Assembly: GCA_001600355.1 (NCBI GenBank) | Contig: BCJU01000001.1 | Location: forward strand, 1,385,178-1,449,177 | Source of the DNA: Meira nashicola | Taxonomy: Eukaryota > Basidiomycota > Exobasidiomycetes > Exobasidiales > Brachybasidiaceae | Length of the DNA: 64,000 bases | Reading direction: 5' to 3' | Shown: positions 58,737 through 64,000 of the stretch, in pieces | Position numbering within the stretch: the first letter of the stretch is position 1 | Layout: the number at the start of each line of letters is the position of its first letter | Notes under the pieces: generated by a model | Database searches by the model: none | Told to the model about the DNA's origin: nothing | What the model saw: only the letters and a program-made list of their open reading frames with translations | Translations under genes and position numbers: made by a program

Positions 58737-60593
58737 CTATTGTTCTGTAGCATTTGTTGTTTCGCCTTGAGAACCATACACACGCACTAACATTTGACGT
58801 AATTCTAGCCTTTGCTGTCTGCGTACCTGAGAAGCATTTGCAAAAGCTTCTAAAGCTGAATTGTTGGGCATGATAATTTGAGAAGTGATATGATCGTCAA
58901 TCGATCCAACTTTACCTTCTCCTTCTGAATTGTCAGATTTTGTTTGTGAGATTTGCTCTTTACAGTAAGCCATTGTGAATAAAACATCATTTGTGAATCG
59001 CTTTTCACCTTGACGATTTTCTGCTTGTGCTAAAACGTAAACTTCACATGAATGTGCATAAGTACGAACGACGATTGCAGAAAGAATCATCAATTCACCT
59101 ACTCCAACTTGCACGTTAAATTCTAACCCATCCATCGAAACTGTTTTCCAATGCGGTACTCCCATCATTCCTTTCACTTGCACCTTTCTACAAGCCATCA
59201 ATGCAACTTCTTCACTCCAACTCATCGTATTACCACCAAAGATGATCCCGATCGAATTAGTATGTTGAGGAAATACGATATGCATGCTGGTTGTAAGAGT
59301 AGAAATGACAGGCAAGCTACCAGGTCTTGAATTAACGGCTGGCAGAGGTTGTTGTGAAGTAACAAAAGGAGAGTTTGACTGTAATTCCTTATTGGATGGC
59401 TTTCTCGTTAAAGGGGGAGATGCTGAATGTGCCCATGTTGGTGTTGCAGATCCTTGTAATCGGTATTCGGTAGGATCGAATTTTATATCTCCGGGTAATT
59501 TGATTCCTAGCTTTTTTGCTTTTTGCCTTACTTCAACTTCTGAAAACAATAAAGGTTCATCGCCTGGCATATTCACTTCTACCATTCCATCATGCACACG
59601 AACTACTTCTTCACCTTGTGCCCAAGCTTGAATTAAAACTTCAATTTCTATAGCACGTAAAATTTCATCACCTCTTATCGCATTTGCAATATCACGAGGA
59701 GGTGGATTAAATTGTTGTTGATCATATTCATCCATCATCTTTTGCATTTCTTTACGAACTTTTGATTTAATTTCAATGCTTACTCCTTCACGTGTTCTGC
59801 CATGTTGAGCATCTGCAAGTCTTTTCGTTCTTCTTCTTCCGGCTAATAAATGACGTCTTGATTCTAATCGAGTCATTGGCTTGATAGAAGCAAGTGTTGG
59901 CTTTGATGGTTTGGAAGGCGCACCAAAGAGTAATTTCCATGCTTTTCCAACATAAGATGGTTGTGTGACTTGTTTATTTTTGTTGATAGCTACAAATGTC
60001 AAGTAAGAATGACTAACATATTCCAACTTACTATCTCCTTGTCCTGTAATACTCTCCTTCATGATTCGAACGCCAACTTCCATACTACTTCCCCATGCTC
60101 GATTCACACTTGCGGAAACATGAATTAAATCACCAAGATAAATTGGTTTAAGTAAAACCACAGAATCTACACTAATTGTTACACATGATCTTCCCGCATG
60201 TCTTCTTGCTGCAACGCCTGCTGCAATATCGATCAATTTAAATAATGCTCCAGCATGTAATTTAGGTCGTTCTTTTGAATTAGAACTGAATGATTGACAA
60301 TCTTCAGGTTTGGTAGCATAAGTGACATTATAAACGGCAGATTGTGATGATAATTTGTGCTCAGGTATTGAAGAAGAAGAAGAATCAATCTTTGCTTTGC
60401 TTTTACCCTTTTGTCCGTTTTGCAAATTTGCTAATATAACATTGTATGCTGATGCTGCGAATAAGATTGCAGCTGCTCCTAAAACTACGCCAGTGAAACG
60501 TTCAGACGATCGCAAAGAAGTCATCAGAGGTATTATAGATGGACGGAGGAAAGCAAAAAAATGTTTCAGTACACAAAAATTATATGCAATCAA
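58737..60593 (-). CDS. Acyl-CoA thioesterase with two hotdog domains (ACOT-type)
   Basis: A 618-residue frame; translation may instead begin at the second Met (MTSLRSSERF, first base 60524), giving 595 residues. Near the start is a hydrophobic segment (TGVVLGAAAILFAASAYNVILANL), a likely membrane anchor or organelle signal. Hotdog domain 1 (about 75-230) has HAGALFKLIDIAAGVAARRHAG and CVTISVDSVVLLKPIYLGDLIHV; domain 2 (about 430-560) has SIGIIFGGNTMSWSEEVALMACRK and VSMDGLEFNVQVGVGELMIL. HAG-x-L-x-x-x-D and FGG-x-x-x-x-W-x-E are the paired active-site helices of tandem-hotdog acyl-CoA thioesterases. A charged helical linker separates them. They hydrolyse acyl-CoA to free acid and CoA. Confidence 0.82.
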   Translation of the reverse strand: MIAYNFCVLKHFFAFLRPSIIPLMTSLRSSERFTGVVLGAAAILFAASAYNVILANLQNGQKGKSKAKIDSSSSSIPEHKLSSQSAVYNVTYATKPEDCQSFSSNSKERPKLHAGALFKLIDIAAGVAARRHAGRSCVTISVDSVVLLKPIYLGDLIHVSASVNRAWGSSMEVGVRIMKESITGQGDSKLEYVSHSYLTFVAINKNKQVTQPSYVGKAWKLLFGAPSKPSKPTLASIKPMTRLESRRHLLAGRRRTKRLADAQHGRTREGVSIEIKSKVRKEMQKMMDEYDQQQFNPPPRDIANAIRGDEILRAIEIEVLIQAWAQGEEVVRVHDGMVEVNMPGDEPLLFSEVEVRQKAKKLGIKLPGDIKFDPTEYRLQGSATPTWAHSASPPLTRKPSNKELQSNSPFVTSQQPLPAVNSRPGSLPVISTLTTSMHIVFPQHTNSIGIIFGGNTMSWSEEVALMACRKVQVKGMMGVPHWKTVSMDGLEFNVQVGVGELMILSAIVVRTYAHSCEVYVLAQAENRQGEKRFTNDVLFTMAYCKEQISQTKSDNSEGEGKVGSIDDHITSQIIMPNNSALEAFANASQVRRQQRLELRQMLVRVYGSQGETTNATEQ

Positions 60594-60823
60594 ACCCTAA
60601 ATTCTGGGGTAAGTCTTAGATACGCGTGAGTACGGATTACCGGAAACGGTTAATAAAAAAAACCACATGCATGCGGCTGGCTGGTCGCGTCCCGTTTCGT
60701 ATTTGCAGAATTTACAGAAAGTCGGCGTCTATTTCCCGTTTTAGGCAAAAAGCAAACAAGCCTGCGTACACACACACACTCCTACGTAAGACAGAATATA
60801 TGAGCATTTTTTTTGAGTCTACA

Positions 60824-63800
60824 TTAATCATCACGAATGGATTCGAAATTACTCTTTGCTTGCAATAAAGCTGCATGTTCTTCATCACTAGTTCTTAGCT
60901 TTTCCAATTGTCCATTTCTAACATCTTCAGGTGCACGTTCAAATTCTTCCTTCTTTGTCAAAGCTTCTGTACGTGAATATGCTTGTCTGTTTAATTCAAT
61001 CTTTTTATCCAAATTTGCAATCTCTCTTGCGATATCAACTTGTCCCTTTACCATAACATAAACATTTAATTGCAATTCAGGCAATGAAAGAACGCCACAT
61101 CCTTTTGGAACTTCAGTTTGTGATTTAACAATCTCTAAAGATTTGCATCCCTTTACCAATGTACGAATAATTAATGACTCCGATCTCAATGCTTCCAATA
61201 AATCATCCTTTTCCGTTTGCAGCCAAATTTTTAAATTTGTTTGTAATCCATAATCTGCTGCCAAAGAACGTGCTGCTTTGATACCACTAAAAACGCTTTC
61301 GAATCTAGTTGCATCTTTCGCTAGAGCTTGTCTTTCAGGAAGAGATTCGGGGAATTTAGATAATGCAATCGTTTCTGCCTTTTCACTTGCTCTGCGCGGC
61401 AGTCTTTGCCATAATTCTTCTGTAACGTATGGCATGAAAGGATGCAACAATTTCAAACCTTCTTCTAAGCATGTGTATAAAGTTTGTTGAGCTGAAGCTC
61501 GTGCTTTTTCATCACCAGCTTCCATGATGGGTTTTGTCGCTTCGATGTAAACATCACACAATTCATACAACCAGAAATTGTACATTGCTGCACAAGTGTT
61601 CATAAAGTTGCGCTCTTTGAATCCGATATTGATTTGTTGAGCAGCTTGATCTAATTTGCTCAAAATCCACTTCTCTGCAAGTCCTTCATCACCGGTAAGC
61701 TTGAGTTCAGCTGCAGGTTGGAAACCTCCTTCCAATTTCATCAGGGCAAATTTGGTCGCATTCCATAATTTGTTGCAGAATTTACGATAACCTTCAACAC
61801 GGCTCACATCCAAATTCAAATCACGACCAGCGCTTGTATAAGCGCAAAGGGTGAATCGAAGAGCGTCTGTACCACATTGAGGGATACCTTTGGGGAAATC
61901 CTTCTTTTGACCAGTAATAGCCTTTTGTACTTCCTTTTCATCCAAATTTCCTTGTAGCAATTTGTCATGTAGACCTTGCAATTCAATTCCTTGAATGATA
62001 TCCAAAGGATCAATGATATTACCCAAACTCTTGCTCATCTTACGACCGTGTGCATCACGTACCATTGCATGGCAAAAGACCTCCTTGAATGGTATCGTAC
62101 CTGTCAAGTGAACACCGAGCATGATCATTCTTGCAACCCAGAAGAACAAAATATCCCAACCGGTCTCCAGGAGTGAATTGGGGTAAAAGAGCTTCAAGTC
62201 ATCCGTCTTTCCAGGCCAGCCCATAATGGAGAATGGCCATAGACCAGATGAGAACCATGTATCCAAAACATCTTCATCTTGTTCCATAGTGTACTTTGCG
62301 CCTGCTGCAAGTTTTTCAGCTCGTTCCTTCGCTTGCTCAAAAGTACGACCGACAACCCAATTTTTACTGTCAGCAGGGTCTTGATCTTTACCCTCAATCT
62401 TGACGAGATAGGCCGGGCAACGATGACCCCACCATAATTGTCTACTGATACACCAATCTTGTGAATTTTCCATCCATCGGTAGAATTCTCTTCGGCTTAC
62501 GTCTGGTGTAATGACCATATTTTGTTTTTCAACTGCTTCAACAGCAGCTTTGGCTAATGGTGTACAGTTGACCCACCATTGAGGCTTAATTACTGGTTCA
62601 ACGATATCACCTGAACGACTGCAAATGGGCACAGTCATTGGGTTGTCTTTTGTTTCGACGTAAAGTCCTTTTCCTTTTAATGCTTCAATGACTGCACGGC
62701 GGGCATGGAATCTCTTCATTCCCTTGAATTCACCTGAGTTTTCGTTCAAAGTACCATCATCATTTAGAATGTTGATAAATGGAAGTTTATGACGCACACC
62801 AACTTCGTAATCGTTTGGATCATGAGCGGGCGTAATCTTGACAGCACCAGTTCCAAAGCTCATATCAACGGCGATCGAGTCAGCAACGATTGGGATCTTA
62901 CGATCGGGTAAGAATGGATGGACGACATTTTTGCCATGCAAATGCTTGTATCTATCATCATCAGGATGGACAGCAATTGCTGTATCACCCAACATTGTTT
63001 CAATACGTGTGGTGGCTACGATGATCTTTTCTTCGGATCCTTCGATTGGGTAAGCAAAGCTAATAATGACACCAAATTCGAAACGATCTTTTTCGTCATA
63101 ACCTGGAACGTTCATCATCTTTCGACCGTTTAGTTGTAATTGATCTACCTCTAAATTGCTCAAAGTTGTGCTCAATTTACAACACCAGTTCACCAAACGA
63201 GTTCCTCTGTAAATGATACCCTCTTCTTGTAATTGACAGAATGCATCGATGACTGCTTTTGAACGGGTCTCGTCCATAGTGAATGCTTCACGTGTGAAAT
63301 CATAACTTGCACCCAAACGACGCATTTGATTACCGATCTGAGTTTGGTATTCATCTTTCCAATCGAAAACACGTTTTAGGAAAGCTTCACGACCATAATC
63401 GTGTCTGGTCTTACCTTCAGTTTTAGCAATACGCTTTTCCACGACAGCTTGAGTTGCAATACCAGCATGATCGTAACCTGGGTTGAATAAAACACGATAA
63501 CCCTTCATACGATGATAACGAACCAAAGCATCTTGAATGGAGATGGTCAATGCATGCCCGATGTGCAAAGCTCCTGTAACGTTTGGTGGAGGAGCTGGAA
63601 CGACGAAAGTACGTTCAGGATCATGAGGATCTGATTCAGTGATTGGTCTAGGCGTATAAAATTTACTCTTTTCCCACCATTCGAACCAAGATTGTTCAAC
63701 ATGAAGTGGATTGTATCCTGCTTCCATAGGCTGTGAGAGATCTTTTTTATCTCCAGGTTTTGTATTGTTTACATATTCCGGTTCAGCTTTAACTTCTTTC

Positions 63801-64000
63801 TTTGCTTTTTCCTTCTTTTCTGCAGCAGGTTGAGCGGCAATCCTTTGAGCTTGTAATGCTTGCTTTGCTTCACTTCTTGCTTTTCGTTCTGCCTCTTTAG
63901 CTGCCTTTTTTAGTGCATTCTTTGTCATCGGTTGACCATCAGGTCCAAGAGGAATTTGGGCAGTAGAATTAGCATCACCATTTGAATCTGCATTAGCATT
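60824..64000 (-). CDS. VAS1: Valyl-tRNA synthetase (5' end beyond window)
   Basis: The frame is open to the window edge, giving 1058 residues without the start; an internal ATG at 63928 is not needed as start because the reading continues upstream (SNGDANSTAQIPLGPDGQPM). Class I features: VVPAPPPNVTGALHIGHAL with the HIGH motif, NPGYDHAGIATQ, a CP1 editing domain (about residues 250-470) with TTRIETMLGDTAIAVHP and DMSFGTGAVKITPAHDPNDYE, WCISRQLWWGHRCPAY, and GRKMSKSLGN with the KMSKS loop. The anticodon-binding domain and a C-terminal coiled coil follow. The Lys/Ala-rich N-terminal extension is typical of eukaryotic cytosolic forms; fungi usually make the mitochondrial form from the same gene by alternative starts, which cannot be checked here. 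Confidence 0.96.
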   Translation of the reverse strand, partial: NANADSNGDANSTAQIPLGPDGQPMTKNALKKAAKEAERKARSEAKQALQAQRIAAQPAAEKKEKAKKEVKAEPEYVNNTKPGDKKDLSQPMEAGYNPLHVEQSWFEWWEKSKFYTPRPITESDPHDPERTFVVPAPPPNVTGALHIGHALTISIQDALVRYHRMKGYRVLFNPGYDHAGIATQAVVEKRIAKTEGKTRHDYGREAFLKRVFDWKDEYQTQIGNQMRRLGASYDFTREAFTMDETRSKAVIDAFCQLQEEGIIYRGTRLVNWCCKLSTTLSNLEVDQLQLNGRKMMNVPGYDEKDRFEFGVIISFAYPIEGSEEKIIVATTRIETMLGDTAIAVHPDDDRYKHLHGKNVVHPFLPDRKIPIVADSIAVDMSFGTGAVKITPAHDPNDYEVGVRHKLPFINILNDDGTLNENSGEFKGMKRFHARRAVIEALKGKGLYVETKDNPMTVPICSRSGDIVEPVIKPQWWVNCTPLAKAAVEAVEKQNMVITPDVSRREFYRWMENSQDWCISRQLWWGHRCPAYLVKIEGKDQDPADSKNWVVGRTFEQAKERAEKLAAGAKYTMEQDEDVLDTWFSSGLWPFSIMGWPGKTDDLKLFYPNSLLETGWDILFFWVARMIMLGVHLTGTIPFKEVFCHAMVRDAHGRKMSKSLGNIIDPLDIIQGIELQGLHDKLLQGNLDEKEVQKAITGQKKDFPKGIPQCGTDALRFTLCAYTSAGRDLNLDVSRVEGYRKFCNKLWNATKFALMKLEGGFQPAAELKLTGDEGLAEKWILSKLDQAAQQINIGFKERNFMNTCAAMYNFWLYELCDVYIEATKPIMEAGDEKARASAQQTLYTCLEEGLKLLHPFMPYVTEELWQRLPRRASEKAETIALSKFPESLPERQALAKDATRFESVFSGIKAARSLAADYGLQTNLKIWLQTEKDDLLEALRSESLIIRTLVKGCKSLEIVKSQTEVPKGCGVLSLPELQLNVYVMVKGQVDIAREIANLDKKIELNRQAYSRTEALTKKEEFERAPEDVRNGQLEKLRTSDEEHAALLQAKSNFESIRDD

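Overview
The window is nuclear DNA of a fungus, most likely a basidiomycete of the Ustilaginomycotina type. This rests on GT-AG introns mostly of about 50-180 nt (one apparent intron is 31 nt), many long intron-free genes, Zn2Cys6 regulators, an Mga2/Spt23-like membrane regulator, a cytosolic-type valyl-tRNA synthetase, a Urm1 with the terminal Gly-Gly, and moderately AT-rich intergenic DNA. The species assignment is an inference.

Positions 1 to about 16,750 (possibly 19,221) look like a secondary-metabolite gene cluster built around isocyanide synthases. It contains two DIT1/PvcA-family isocyanide synthase genes (1-1053, cut by the window edge, and 10213-11853), a DHA-type MFS exporter (1561-3108), a divergently transcribed Zn2Cys6 regulator (3840-6245), a flavin-dependent halogenase-like enzyme with a C-terminal zinc ribbon (6637-8685), a Ure2p-like glutathione transferase (9028-9793), a Ste20-type kinase (11968-13203), an unrecognised Ser-rich protein (14238-15359), a DJ-1/PfpI protein of the group that includes isonitrile hydratase (15924-16746), and a second Zn2Cys6 regulator (16804-19221). 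Three short promoter elements recur among these genes. GGCACT-N8-ACGGAGTTTC lies before MFS/regulator, GST and DJ-1. ATAT[G/A]CGCGGA lies before both synthases, the halogenase-like gene and the kinase. CGG-N3-CCG lies before both synthases. The simplest reading is that the synthases make an isocyanide from an amino acid, the flavoenzyme and GST tailor it, the MFS protein exports it, and the DJ-1 protein hydrates it for self-protection. The chemistry is inferred.

From 19,970 to 31,622 the genes look like core genome: an N-terminal glutamine amidase (N-degron pathway) with very long disordered extensions, an Lsb5-like VHS protein, a monoglyceride-lipase-like hydrolase, a small GPI-type surface protein, a DUF4336 protein, a UCH-type deubiquitinase and an ArsB/NhaD-like permease.

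From 31,943 to 36,394 lies a tandem array of four BTB-domain paralogues. One is degraded, one has lost the shared intron, and two have near-identical upstream repeats, so the array is young and still changing.

The rest holds a secreted prolyl oligopeptidase, a peroxisomal dienoyl-CoA-isomerase-like protein ending in AKL, a Cys/Met-metabolism PLP enzyme, Urm1, a mitochondrial RCC1-repeat protein, a Fyv6/FAM192A-like factor, an intron-containing tRNA, the Mga2/Spt23-like regulator, a 1530-residue disordered protein, a CCDC124/Lso2-like ribosome factor, a double-hotdog acyl-CoA thioesterase, and valyl-tRNA synthetase, whose N-terminus runs off the right edge. I saw no transposon, rRNA gene or CRISPR array.
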